From JAGOBP01 sp964550855 (GTDB lineage: Bacteria > Chloroflexota > Anaerolineae > Fen-1058), in the NCBI GenBank assembly GCA_964550855.1, contig CAZKBQ010000011.1:27355-91354 (forward strand): 64,000 nt of DNA, given 5' to 3'. The notes under the pieces were generated by a model. It ran no database searches. It had not been told where the DNA came from and was given only the letters and a program-made list of their open reading frames with translations. Positions within the stretch are counted from its first letter, which is position 1. Each line of letters opens with the position of its first letter. The position numbers were made by a program, and so were the translations under genes. Below are positions 7,138 through 15,415 of this stretch, in pieces.

Positions 7138-8157
7138 GTGGTCAACATCCGCGATGTCGCCAGACAGGCCGGAGTCGCGCCCATCACGGTGTCGCGCGTC
7201 ATCAATCAACCGGAGAGCGTGACGCCGGCCACGCGCGAGCGCGTCCTGCGCGTGATCGCCGCGTTGGACTACGTGCCCAACACGCTGGCCAAAAGCCTGC
7301 GCTCGCGGCAGTCACACACGCTGGCGTTGATGCTGTCCGACATCACCAATCCGTTCTGGACCACGGTGGCGCGCGGGGTGGAAGACGCCGCCAGCGGGCG
7401 CGGCTATCACGTCATTCTGTGCAACACCGACGAAGACCCCGCCAAAGAAACCACCTACCTGACGCTGCTGCTGCAGCGCCGGGTGGACGGCATCATCATC
7501 GCGCCCACCACCAACGATCACCGGCGGCTGGCGGCGCTCAAGCGTCAGCAGACGGCCTGCGTGCTCATCGATCGGCGAGTGGACGGCTTCAAGGCCGATG
7601 TGGTCTATGGCGACAGCATTGAGGGTGCGCGCCGACTGGTTGAGCATCTCATCGAACTGGGCCACCGCCGGATTGCGCTGGTCAACGGTCCGGCGGCCAT
7701 CTCGTCGGCGCGCGACCGTGAAGCCGGTTATCGGGCGGCGCTGAAGGCGCATCACTTGCCGGTGGACGAGGCGCTGGTCGTGAGCGGCGATTTCAAACAG
7801 GCCAGCGGCTATCAGCTGGCCCGGCGGCTGTTGGCGCGTGAGCGGCCTCCTACTGCGATCTTCGCGGCCAACAACTTCATCGCGGTGGGCGTGCTGCAGG
7901 CCCTGCACGAAGCGGGCGTGCGCCTCCCGGAGGACATGTCGTTGGTGTGCTTTGACGATGTGCCGCACGCCTCGGCCATTGATCCATTTTTGACCGTGGC
8001 CGCGCAGCCGGCATATGAGATGGGCGTCACGGCCGCGCGTCTGCTCATCGAGCGGTTGGCCGCCCAGCGCAACCTGCGGCCGCGCGCGGTGGTGATGCCG
8101 CCTGAAGTGATCGTCCGCCGGTCGAGCGGGCCGCCGGCCGATCGCGCAAGCGCCTGA
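7138..8157 (+). CDS. LacI-family transcriptional regulator (first of three)
   Basis: 339 residues from a GTG start, with GGAGG about 10 bases upstream. The N-terminal helix-turn-helix reads VNIRDVARQAGVAPITVSRV, with the usual hinge helix (PNTLAKSLRS). The ligand-binding core covers about residues 60-330 (TLALMLSDITNPFW, VDGIIIAPT, HRRIALVNGP, FDDVP). The recognition segment GVAPITVSRVIN is identical to that of the LacI protein at 36098, and both have similar operators in front, so they may compete for or share sites. It heads the sugar region and probably controls itself and the isomerase and mutarotase genes behind it. The ligand is unknown. Confidence 0.92.
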   Translation: MVNIRDVARQAGVAPITVSRVINQPESVTPATRERVLRVIAALDYVPNTLAKSLRSRQSHTLALMLSDITNPFWTTVARGVEDAASGRGYHVILCNTDEDPAKETTYLTLLLQRRVDGIIIAPTTNDHRRLAALKRQQTACVLIDRRVDGFKADVVYGDSIEGARRLVEHLIELGHRRIALVNGPAAISSARDREAGYRAALKAHHLPVDEALVVSGDFKQASGYQLARRLLARERPPTAIFAANNFIAVGVLQALHEAGVRLPEDMSLVCFDDVPHASAIDPFLTVAAQPAYEMGVTAARLLIERLAAQRNLRPRAVVMPPEVIVRRSSGPPADRASA

Positions 8158-8225
8158 GCACGAATTTGGCCGGCATCGCATCGATAAACAATCGGGACAG
8201 GGTAAACCCCAAAGGAGATAATCTT

Positions 8226-9824
8226 ATGGAGACGATCTATCTGGTGGCCAGTGGCGATCTGCGCCTCTCGGCCAATCGTAACTGCGAAGCCGCCCAGGCT
8301 GAGATGGAACGGCAGCTGGTCGCCGCCGTCGAGCGTGAGGGCGGCAAGGTCAAGCGCGCGCATCCATTTGATCCGGTCAAGGGCCACGGCTTCATCGACA
8401 GCCAGAAATACGGACTGGAAGTGTTCGGCCGCATCCCCAAGGATGCGCCGGTGATCGTGGCCGAGGCGGTGTGGCAGTACACGCATCATGTGCTGCCCGG
8501 CCTGCTGGAGCATCGCGGGCCGGTGCTGACGGTCGCCAACTGGAGCGGCACGTGGCCGGGCTTAGTGGGTATGCTTAACCTCAATGGCAGCCTGACCAAG
8601 GCCGGCCGCAAGTACAGCACGCTGTGGAGCGAGGACTTCACCGACGAATTCTTTGTCAAAGGGCTGCGGACGTGGCTGAAGACGGGCTACGTCAGGCCGC
8701 AGACGCCGCACGTGCAGCGGTACGACCCTGAGGCTGCGCCCGGCGTGGCGACGAAGATCGGCGTCAAGTTTGCGCAGGAGTTCCGCGCGCGGCGCGCCAT
8801 CATGGGCATCTTCGACGAGGGCTGCATGGGCATGTACAATGCCATCATCCCGGACGAACTGCTGTTTCCGCTGGGCGTGTACAAGGAGCGCTTGAGTCAG
8901 TCGGCGCTGTACGCCAGGATGCTGACCGTAAGCGACGAAGAGGCGCGCGCCGTATACGATTGGCTGCGCATGCGCGGCATGACGTTTAACCTGGGGGCGG
9001 ACGAAGCCACCGAGCTCACCGAAGCGCAGGTGCTGGGCCAGTGCAAGATGTACGTCGCGGCCGTCCGCATCGCCGACGAGTTTGGCTGCGCGACGATCGG
9101 CATTCAGTATCAGCAGGGGCTCAAAGACTTGACGCCCGCTTCTGATCTGGTGGAGGGTCTGCTCAATAACGTCGAGCGGCCGCCGGTCTATCATGAAGTG
9201 ACGGGCGAGGAACTGTATGCAGGCCGGGCGCTGCCGCACTTCAACGAGGTGGACGAGTGCGCGGGTCTGGACGCGCTGGTGACCAACGGCCTGTGGACCA
9301 AGCTGGGCTTTGCGCCGGAGACGACGCTGCACGACGTGCGCTGGGGGCGCTGGTACAAAGGTGAAGGCATCGACGATTTTGTGTGGGTGCTGGAGATTTC
9401 GGGCAGCGTGCCGCCCGCGCACCTGAGCGGCGGCTTTGCGGGCGCGACCAGTGAGCGCCAGCCCGCGATGTACTTCCCCAAAGGCGGCGGCTCGATCAAA
9501 GGTGTGAGCAAGCCGGGTTGGGTGGTGTGGAGCCGCGTCTTCGTGGCGAACGGCCGCCTCAACTGTGATCTGGGCCTGGGTGAAGCGGTGGAACTGCCGC
9601 CTGAGGAGACCGAAGAGCGCTGGCAGTTGACGACGAAAGAGTGGCCGATGATGCATTTGATCATGAAGGGCATCACGCGTGATCAGTTCATGGCGCGGCA
9701 CAAGGCCAATCACATTCAGGTGGTTTACGCGCCCGATAAGGCCAATGCGCGCAAAGCGTTGTATGCCAAGGCCGCCGCGCTGCACGAACTGGGCGTCAAC
9801 GTGTCGATCTGCGGCAAGGTGTAA
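8226..9824 (+). CDS. L-fucose/L-arabinose isomerase-fold protein (first copy)
   Basis: 532 residues from the ATG at 8226, which has AAAGGAG 11 bases upstream; an earlier in-frame start lacks one. The opening LVASGDLRLSANRNCEAAQA and the overall two-part build (N-terminal Rossmann-like domains, then a C-terminal beta domain from about residue 370) fit the FucI/AraA-type ketol-isomerase superfamily (COG2407). Conserved acidic and His residues sit in MGIFDEGCMGMY and in the C-terminal MMHLIMKGITRDQFMARHKANHIQ. Such enzymes interconvert an aldose and a ketose in the cytoplasm using Mn2+. With a RbsD/FucU mutarotase two genes on, a 6-deoxyhexose or pentose substrate is likely but not shown. A second, diverged relative is at 16462. 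Confidence 0.75.
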   Translation: METIYLVASGDLRLSANRNCEAAQAEMERQLVAAVEREGGKVKRAHPFDPVKGHGFIDSQKYGLEVFGRIPKDAPVIVAEAVWQYTHHVLPGLLEHRGPVLTVANWSGTWPGLVGMLNLNGSLTKAGRKYSTLWSEDFTDEFFVKGLRTWLKTGYVRPQTPHVQRYDPEAAPGVATKIGVKFAQEFRARRAIMGIFDEGCMGMYNAIIPDELLFPLGVYKERLSQSALYARMLTVSDEEARAVYDWLRMRGMTFNLGADEATELTEAQVLGQCKMYVAAVRIADEFGCATIGIQYQQGLKDLTPASDLVEGLLNNVERPPVYHEVTGEELYAGRALPHFNEVDECAGLDALVTNGLWTKLGFAPETTLHDVRWGRWYKGEGIDDFVWVLEISGSVPPAHLSGGFAGATSERQPAMYFPKGGGSIKGVSKPGWVVWSRVFVANGRLNCDLGLGEAVELPPEETEERWQLTTKEWPMMHLIMKGITRDQFMARHKANHIQVVYAPDKANARKALYAKAAALHELGVNVSICGKV

Positions 9825-9929
9825 TTGGCGGTTGCCTGCCGCCGATGGATTTTCCGCGCCCGCCGGACGTTTGTCTCGCAACAGCGGGTCGGGCCTGTCC
9901 GCGGCGGGCGCCACGTTGAAGGATTGGCT

Positions 9930-10316
9930 ATGACTCGCCTTGATCACGTCGCTGTGCCGGTGTCTGACATGGATGCGGCGATTGCCTTTTACCGCGATAA
10001 ACTCGGCCTGAAATTGTTGTCGCGTGAGATCGATCCGAAGGAACAGGAGGAGTTTGCGTTCTTTGAGATGGACGGCGGCCGGCTGGAACTGCTGAAGAGT
10101 CTGGCGCAGCCACATCGACGGCCGGATATTCTGCCGCCGTACTGTCCGCACGTGGCGCTGCGCACCGACGATATGGCCGCCACTGTCCGCATGATCGAAG
10201 AGCGGCAGTTAAGGCTCATCAAGGGGCCGTTGATCCTCGACGGGCAGGCGACATGGCTGTACGTTGCCGACCCGGACAACAACATCATCGAGTTCGTGCA
10301 GTGGCTCGATCGGTGA
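9930..10316 (+). CDS. VOC-superfamily (glyoxalase-like) protein
   Basis: 128 residues from the ATG at 9930, preceded by AAGGA. Two beta-alpha-beta-beta-beta modules are visible: RLDHVAVPVSDMDAAIAFYRDKLGL at the start (His6 a likely metal ligand) and HVALRTDDMAATVRMIEERQ in the second half, ending in DPDNNIIEFVQW (Glu the usual last metal ligand). Family members include glyoxalase I, epimerases and dioxygenases. In a sugar operon between an isomerase and a mutarotase it could be a sugar-phosphate lyase, an epimerase, or a detoxifier of methylglyoxal made by ketose phosphates. The exact reaction cannot be read. Confidence 0.8.
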   Translation: MTRLDHVAVPVSDMDAAIAFYRDKLGLKLLSREIDPKEQEEFAFFEMDGGRLELLKSLAQPHRRPDILPPYCPHVALRTDDMAATVRMIEERQLRLIKGPLILDGQATWLYVADPDNNIIEFVQWLDR

Positions 10317-10379
10317 GAGTGTCTGGTCGGGAGAGCAGGGCGAATGTTCATACTCGCCGCATTTGGCGACAGATGAAAT

Positions 10380-10402
10380 CCGGCGGCTAAGCAAGCCGCC
10401 CT
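10380..10402 (+). other. Small hairpin in the leader of the mutarotase gene
   Basis: GGCGGCT (10382-10388) pairs with AGCCGCC (10394-10400) across a five-base loop, about 20 bases before the start of the RbsD/FucU gene. No T run follows. It may be an mRNA stability element or a dispersed repeat. Confidence 0.4.
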
Positions 10403-10420
10403 ACAGATCGAGGTGAAATT

Positions 10421-10837
10421 ATGCTGAAGACTCAACTGCTGCACCCTGAGATTCTGGCGGTGTTGGGCGAAGCCGGTCATGGCTCGCGCGTGCTGATCGC
10501 CGACGGCAACTATCCGTTCAGCAGCGGCGGCAACCCGGACGCCGATCGGGTGTACCTGAACCTCGCGCCCGGCCTGGTCACCGTGACGGATGTGTTGAAG
10601 GTGCTGACCACGGCCATCCCCATCGAGGCGGCCACCGTCATGATGCCGGAAACTGGGCCGGAGCCAGCGATTTTTGAGGAGTTTCGCGCCCTGCTGCCGG
10701 GGCTGGAATTGCAGAAGGTGGGGCGGTTTGACTTCTACGATCTGGCGCGTGAAGGCGACGTGGTGCTGGTCATCGCCACCGGCGAGCAGCGCATCTACGC
10801 CAATCTGATGTTGACCATCGGCGTGGTCATGCCGTAA
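10421..10837 (+). CDS. RbsD/FucU-family sugar mutarotase
   Basis: 138 residues. The catalytic His20 lies in LGEAGHGSRVLIADGNYP, the signature of D-ribose pyranase/L-fucose mutarotase. The C-terminal text YDLAREGDVVLVIATGEQRIYANLMLTIGV carries the second conserved Tyr pair region. The enzyme speeds ring-form or anomer interchange of a free sugar after uptake and so feeds isomerases that accept one form only. GAGGTG sits 7 bases before the ATG. Placement three genes behind a FucI-fold isomerase supports an L-fucose-like or ribose-like sugar. RbsD and FucU cannot be told apart safely here; DGNYP and the length fit FucU-like members well. Confidence 0.85.
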   Translation: MLKTQLLHPEILAVLGEAGHGSRVLIADGNYPFSSGGNPDADRVYLNLAPGLVTVTDVLKVLTTAIPIEAATVMMPETGPEPAIFEEFRALLPGLELQKVGRFDFYDLAREGDVVLVIATGEQRIYANLMLTIGVVMP

Positions 10838-10972
10838 AGCGGTGAGCGACACCGCACGGGCGGGTCGCCGGCCTGCGCCAGTCCGCCGGCGCGCAGATCG
10901 TCACAGGTTGTTCGTCGAGCAGCGCCGACTGAGTGGCGCTGCATCACCCGGCGCTGATTGTTCAGAATATCT

Positions 10973-11048
10973 AAAAATTGCACCTTGACACCGGTGCAAT
11001 TTTTATACTAAACTGATGACAGCGTTGTCGTCAGCGATAACGACAACG
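10973..11048 (+). promoter_or_regulatory. Promoter and two inverted repeats before the second LacI gene
   Basis: A perfect 12-bp inverted repeat AAAAATTGCACC / GGTGCAATTTTT (10973-10984, 10993-11004) encloses a TTGACA -35 box (10985-10990). A -10 candidate follows (TATACT at 11004-11009 or TAAACT at 11009-11014). The inner TTGACACCGGTGCAA has the central CG palindrome usual for LacI operators. A second inverted repeat, CGTTGTCGT / ACGACAACG (11023-11031, 11040-11048), lies after the -10 box. The first element could alternatively end transcription from the mutarotase gene. Otherwise the 305-base gap 10838-11142 shows nothing I can name. Confidence 0.55.
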
Positions 11049-11142
11049 TTGAAGTTTTTATCCTCTTATTTTTCTTATTGGCCTTCCGCCACGCTCACGT
11101 TTTTCCCCAGTGGCGGTGAACTGATCAGCGGGTGAAAATGCC

Positions 11143-12165
11143 ATGAACGTAACATTGCGCGATGTCGCCAGGCTGGCCGGAGTCTCCACCAAGACCGTCT
11201 CGCGGGTGGTCAACAACCAGGGTGAGCTGAGCGAAGCCACCCGGCAGCGAGTCCAGGCCGCGATCGATCAGCTGGACTATCGGCCCAATATCCTGGCGCG
11301 CAGCTTGGTCAATCAACGGACCAACACGCTGGCGGTGGTGGCCTGGGGCATCGACTACTTCGGCCCGTCGCGCACCGTGCTGGGCATTGAAAAGAAATCG
11401 GATGAGCTGGGCTACTCGTTATTCCTCAACCTGATCGCGCATCCTGACGACGCCAACATCGACCGGATTATGGGCACGCTGATTGCGCGGCGGGTGGATG
11501 GCATCATCTGGGCTGCGCCGGAAGTGGGCGATAACCGTTCGTGGCTGAACACGGCCCGATTGGACAATCTGCCGCCGATGGCCTTCCTGAGCATGGAGGC
11601 CCGCCCCGGCCTGCTGTCAGTCTCGATCGACAACCGGCACGGTGCGATTCAGGCCACCCGCCACCTGATCGATGTTGGTCGCCGCCGCATCGGCTTGATC
11701 ACCGGGCCGCTGAGCTGGTGGGAGGCACGCGAGCGACAGCGGGGCTGGCAGGAGGCCCTGTTGCAGGCCGGCCTGGATCCGACGGCCGTGCCGGTAGTCG
11801 AAGCGGACTGGTCGGCGGAGAGCGGCGCGCGCGCGATGCAAACGCTGCTGGAGCGCGCTCCCGATGTGGATGCAGTGTTTGCGTGCAGCGATCAGATCGC
11901 GTTAGGGGCGCTGGGCGTCGCCCATCGAACCGGGCGGCGCGTGCCCGATGATCTGGCAATTGCGGGGTTTGACAACATCCCCGAATCGGCTTTTTTCTGG
12001 CCGCCGCTGACCACGGTCTATCAGCAGTTGATCGATGTAGGCTGCCTGGCCGTGCAGCACCTGCATCAATGGATTGAGGCCAATCGGAAAGGCGAAACGG
12101 CTTCGCTGGAGAATGTGAGCCTGACGCCCGAACTGATCGTCCGTGAAAGTTCGGCGCCACACTGA
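11143..12165 (+). CDS. LacI-family transcriptional regulator (second)
   Basis: 340 residues. The helix-turn-helix reads TLRDVARLAGVSTKTVSRVV, with the hinge PNILARSLVN and a periplasmic-binding-protein-like core. The recognition helix (STKTVSRVVNNQ) differs from that of the other two LacI proteins here, in keeping with different inverted repeats in its own upstream region. It directly precedes the first ABC importer (binding protein 12303, ATPase 13477, permease 14275), which it probably controls. In the core, LITGPLSWWEARERQRGWQEA and AIAGFDNIPESAFFWPPLTTV are well kept. The ligand is unknown. Only a weak ribosome-binding site (GGTG) precedes the ATG. Confidence 0.92.
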   Translation: MNVTLRDVARLAGVSTKTVSRVVNNQGELSEATRQRVQAAIDQLDYRPNILARSLVNQRTNTLAVVAWGIDYFGPSRTVLGIEKKSDELGYSLFLNLIAHPDDANIDRIMGTLIARRVDGIIWAAPEVGDNRSWLNTARLDNLPPMAFLSMEARPGLLSVSIDNRHGAIQATRHLIDVGRRRIGLITGPLSWWEARERQRGWQEALLQAGLDPTAVPVVEADWSAESGARAMQTLLERAPDVDAVFACSDQIALGALGVAHRTGRRVPDDLAIAGFDNIPESAFFWPPLTTVYQQLIDVGCLAVQHLHQWIEANRKGETASLENVSLTPELIVRESSAPH

Positions 12166-12193
12166 GCCAATGAACCACCTACAAGGAAAGGAG

Positions 12194-12292
12194 ATGTCGC
12201 GCCCAGGATTCGTTCATCGCCCGTTGCCTGCAACAGTGAACAGATCGCCATTCGTCGTCAAACACCTGGTCCCAATTTCTCAACCCTGTTAA
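12194..12292 (+). CDS. Possible 32-residue leader peptide
   Basis: A short open frame (MSRPGFVHRPLPATV...) preceded by AAGGAAAGGAG and ending 10 bases before the start of the binding-protein gene. The purine-rich sequence could set translation, but the closest GGAG touches the ATG. It may be an untranslated leader. I list it because it fills the space between the LacI gene and the importer with a ribosome-binding site and a stop placed for coupling. Confidence 0.2.
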   Translation: MSRPGFVHRPLPATVNRSPFVVKHLVPISQPC

Positions 12293-12302
12293 GGAGGCTG
12301 CA

Positions 12303-13346
12303 ATGCGAACTCTGCGAGTCGTTAGTGTTGTCCTCGTCTTAGCCACAATCCTGGCAGCCTGTACTACCCCGGCTGCCACGCCCGCGCCGGCAGCTCAAGC
12401 GCCGGCGGCACAGGCCCCGGCAGGCGCGAGCAGCAATTGGTGCTCCAACGTCAAGATTGTGTTCTTCCCGGGCGGCCCCGAAGGCGGTCCCTTTGCCGTG
12501 AACGTTTACAACGGCGCCGTGCAAGCGGCACATGACACCGGCGCTCAAGTGAACTACGTGTGGTCGGGTTGGGATCCGCAAAAGATGATTCAGCAGTTCA
12601 ATGAGGCGGTCGCCACCAAGCCGGATGGTATCGCCGTCATGGGACATCCCGGCGATGAGGCGTTTGATTCCCTGATCGACGATGCCGAGTCAAAGGGCAT
12701 CCTGGTCACCAGCCAGAACACCGAACTGCCCAAGGCCCAGGCGAAGTATCAGGCGAAGGGCTTTGGTTATGTCGGTGCGACGAACTACGATGCCGGACAT
12801 GCGCTGGGGGCGGAAGCCGTCAAGCGCTTTGGCCTCAAAGCGGGCGATCGCGCCATGGTGTGGGGTCTGCTGTCGCAGCCCACACGCGGTGAGCGCACCA
12901 AGGGCGTGATCGATGCGTTGAAGGAAGCCGGCATGGAAGTGGATTACCTGGAGATTGATCAGGCGACGAACTCCGATCCTACGGCCGGTGTGGCGACCTT
13001 TACCGGCTACGTGTCTGCCCACCCTGATGTCAAGCTCATCGTTACCGATCACGGCGCGGTGACGGGCACGACCGAGACTTACCTCAAGGCTGCCGGCAAG
13101 AATCCGGGTGACATCAAGATGGCGGGCTTCGATCTCTCGGCCCCCACCGTGGCGGGGATCCAGGGCGGATGGATCAGCCTGGTCATCGACCAGCAAGAGT
13201 GGCTGCAAGGCTACCTGCCCATCCTGCAGCTCTGTCTGTCCAAAGTGTACGGCTTCTCCGGTTTGAACATCAACACCGGCGCGGGCTTTGTGGATAAGAG
13301 CAACGTCGATTTCATCGCGCCGCTGGCCGCGAAGAACATCCGCTGA
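12303..13346 (+). CDS. Sugar ABC transporter substrate-binding lipoprotein (first importer)
   Basis: 347 residues. The signal peptide ends in the lipobox LAAC (Cys20), then a Pro/Ala/Gln linker that tethers the protein to the membrane. The RbsB-like fold (periplasmic-binding protein type 1) runs from about residue 45: VKIVFFPGGPEGGPFAVNVY, DGIAVMGHPGDEAF, GYVGATNYDAG, and the hinge return AGFDLSAPTVAGIQGGWISL. AAGGAGG lies 6 bases upstream. It is followed by its ATPase and permease genes after two strong RNA hairpins. Sugar specificity is not readable; the neighbourhood suggests a pentose or deoxyhexose. Confidence 0.9.
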   Translation: MRTLRVVSVVLVLATILAACTTPAATPAPAAQAPAAQAPAGASSNWCSNVKIVFFPGGPEGGPFAVNVYNGAVQAAHDTGAQVNYVWSGWDPQKMIQQFNEAVATKPDGIAVMGHPGDEAFDSLIDDAESKGILVTSQNTELPKAQAKYQAKGFGYVGATNYDAGHALGAEAVKRFGLKAGDRAMVWGLLSQPTRGERTKGVIDALKEAGMEVDYLEIDQATNSDPTAGVATFTGYVSAHPDVKLIVTDHGAVTGTTETYLKAAGKNPGDIKMAGFDLSAPTVAGIQGGWISLVIDQQEWLQGYLPILQLCLSKVYGFSGLNINTGAGFVDKSNVDFIAPLAAKNIR

Positions 13347-13365
13347 TCGGCGGGCAGGTGAAGGC

Positions 13366-13452
13366 GCGCCACTGCTGGTTGTGGCGCCCTTCGCAAGGAC
13401 GATTCTCACCCTGACTCTGCGAGGCTGCGCCGACGGCCCGGCCTCGCAGAGT
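13366..13452 (+). other. Two intergenic RNA hairpins between binding protein and ATPase genes
   Basis: GCGCCAC (13366-13372) pairs with GTGGCGC (13381-13387). A perfect 12-bp stem, ACTCTGCGAGGC / GCCTCGCAGAGT, joins 13414-13425 with 13441-13452. No T run follows. In ABC operons such hairpins protect the upstream binding-protein message and set unequal protein amounts; that role is inferred. Confidence 0.6.
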
Positions 13453-13476
13453 GAGCCTGAGCCAGGAGGCGGATGA

Positions 13477-14253
13477 GTGAACGACTTACTGCAGCTGAAA
13501 AATATCGCCAAGACTTTTGGTGAAGTGGCCGCCGTCCACGACGTCAACCTGACGATCGGGGACAACGAGATCGTCGGTCTGCTGGGTGACAACGGGGCCG
13601 GCAAATCCACGCTGGTCAAGATTATCACGGGTTACCATCAGCCTGATCCGGGCGGCGAGATTTACTGGCGCGGTCAGAAGGTTGAACATCTCTCGGTTCC
13701 CCGGGCGCGCGAGCTTGGCATTGAGGTGGTCTATCAGGAACGCGCCCTGGCCGATCAACAGGCGCTGTGGCGCAACATCTTCATGGGGCGCGAATTGACG
13801 AATCGGTGGGGGCGGCTGCAGATCAAGAAGATGCGCAGCGAGACCCAGCTGCTCATGAGCACCGCCATGGGGTTTACCTCGGCGGCCGTGACGCCCGATT
13901 CGGTCGTGGGGACGTTTTCCGGTGGCGAGCGGCAGGGCGTGGCGATTACACGCGCGCTCTATTTCAAGGCCGAACTCATCATCCTGGACGAACCGACGAT
14001 GGGCCTCTCGCTGTCGGAGACCCGGAAGTGCCTGGATTTTGTGGCCAGTATCAAGGCGTCGGGCAAATCGGCCATCTTCATCGATCACAACATCTTCCAC
14101 GTATATCCCGTGGTCGATCGGATTGTGGTGCTCGATCGGGGCACGATTGCCGGCCAGTATCTGAAGAATGAAGTCTCCTTTGACGAGTTGATTGACCATC
14201 TCAATCGGGTGGCGCAGACCGGCAGTCTGGATGGCAATCATCAAGCGGCCTAG
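13477..14253 (+). CDS. Sugar ABC transporter ATP-binding protein, single domain
   Basis: 258 residues from a GTG with AGGAGG 7 bases upstream. One nucleotide-binding domain: Walker A GDNGAGKST (about 37-45), Q loop in VVYQERALADQ, signature FSGGERQGVA, Walker B LIILDEPTMGLS and switch His in IFIDHNIFHV. Ribose-type importers usually have a two-domain RbsA (about 500 residues, as at 21580 and 32238). This half-length form resembles the FrcA/XylG-like single-domain ATPases and probably works as a homodimer with the permease at 14275. Confidence 0.9.
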   Translation: MNDLLQLKNIAKTFGEVAAVHDVNLTIGDNEIVGLLGDNGAGKSTLVKIITGYHQPDPGGEIYWRGQKVEHLSVPRARELGIEVVYQERALADQQALWRNIFMGRELTNRWGRLQIKKMRSETQLLMSTAMGFTSAAVTPDSVVGTFSGGERQGVAITRALYFKAELIILDEPTMGLSLSETRKCLDFVASIKASGKSAIFIDHNIFHVYPVVDRIVVLDRGTIAGQYLKNEVSFDELIDHLNRVAQTGSLDGNHQAA

Positions 14254-14274
14254 CCGGGCATGGAGAAAAGCCTC

Positions 14275-15288
14275 ATGAATACCACTGTCGAAGCACGGCC
14301 TGTCTCGCGCACGGCCCAGCGCAGTAGCCTCTCCAACTTGCTGCGCCGGAACTCAATCCAGATTGCGATCGTGCTCGTGGCCCTGTTGATCTGGGCGTTC
14401 TTTACCTGGCGCGCGCCCGGCACGTTTCTGGCCTACGATATTTACAACTCGTTCATGACGACCACGCCGTTCTTCGGGATCGTGGCCATTCCTCTGACGC
14501 TGGTGGTGATTGCCAAGGAGATCGATCTGTCCTTCCCGTCAATCATGGCCTGGGGGATGACGGCTTTTGATGTCGTCTTTGTGGCGACGGGCAGTGTGGA
14601 GCTGGGCTTCATCGCCTGTCTGCTGGCGGGTCTGCTGGCGGGCTGGCTGAACGGCTTTATCGTCGTCCGCTTCGGCGTGCCGTCGCTGGTGGCGACCATC
14701 GGGACGCAGTTCTTCTGGCGGGGCGTGGTGCTGACGGTGACGAACGGGCAGGGCCTGGGGATGGTGGCTGTTCAAAATTCATTTCTTTATCCGCTGCTGG
14801 TCGGCCGACTCTTTGGGGTGATCCCGATGCAATTCGTCTGGATGATCGCCATCGCCATTGTCACGTGGTTCTTTCTGAATCGTCACCGGTTCGGAGCGCA
14901 CGTCTATCTGACGGGGGACAATGTCGATAGCGCCCGATTGATGGGCGTCAATGTCAACCGCACCAAGATTCTGGCCTTCACGCTGGTGGGGTTGGTGGCG
15001 GCCTTTGCCGGCTTCGTCGTCAGTACGCAATTGCTGTTCTTCTGGCCGACGCTGGGCGACGGTTATCTGCTGAGCACGTTGGCTTCCGTCTTTCTGGGCG
15101 GCACGTCCGTCTTTGGCGGCACCGGCACGATTTTTGGCACGTTTGTGGCGTCCTACATCATCGCCTTTATCAATCCGGGCATCGTCGCGGCCGGTTGGAC
15201 GGCCTACCTGACGCAGTTGATCTACGGCCTCATCATCGTCATCTCGATCTCGGTGCAGGCGGTGGTGCGCCGCCGTTTCTCTTCGTAG
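14275..15288 (+). CDS. Sugar ABC transporter permease (RbsC/FrcC type)
   Basis: 337 residues. I chose the ATG at 14275 because GGAG lies 9 bases before it; an ATG five codons earlier has none. After a basic N-terminus come 8-10 hydrophobic helices. The BPD_transp_2 marks are visible: PLTLVVIAKEIDLSFPSIMA, GWLNGFIVVRFGVPSLVATI, and the cytoplasmic loop LTGDNVDSARLMGVNVNRTK that meets the ATPase, then SVFLGGTSVFGGTGTIFGTF. It completes the first importer. The aldo/keto reductase gene follows after 127 bases. Confidence 0.92.
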   Translation: MNTTVEARPVSRTAQRSSLSNLLRRNSIQIAIVLVALLIWAFFTWRAPGTFLAYDIYNSFMTTTPFFGIVAIPLTLVVIAKEIDLSFPSIMAWGMTAFDVVFVATGSVELGFIACLLAGLLAGWLNGFIVVRFGVPSLVATIGTQFFWRGVVLTVTNGQGLGMVAVQNSFLYPLLVGRLFGVIPMQFVWMIAIAIVTWFFLNRHRFGAHVYLTGDNVDSARLMGVNVNRTKILAFTLVGLVAAFAGFVVSTQLLFFWPTLGDGYLLSTLASVFLGGTSVFGGTGTIFGTFVASYIIAFINPGIVAAGWTAYLTQLIYGLIIVISISVQAVVRRRFSS

Positions 15289-15415
15289 GCAAACTGCCTC
15301 AGGCAGCGCGAGCGCGCGGGAACGGCGTTGAATCATCGGGCAGCCGCTCCGCGCGGGAACACGCATCAGTAGTTGTGAACATTGCCCTGAATTTGCGGAA
15401 GGAGGAAGAAGCGGT

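Noticed and set aside
8562..10151. 529-codon open frame on the minus strand
   Set aside because: It is antisense to the isomerase-fold gene and VOC gene, has His/Arg/Gln-rich composition typical of GC-rich antisense frames, and shows no family motif.
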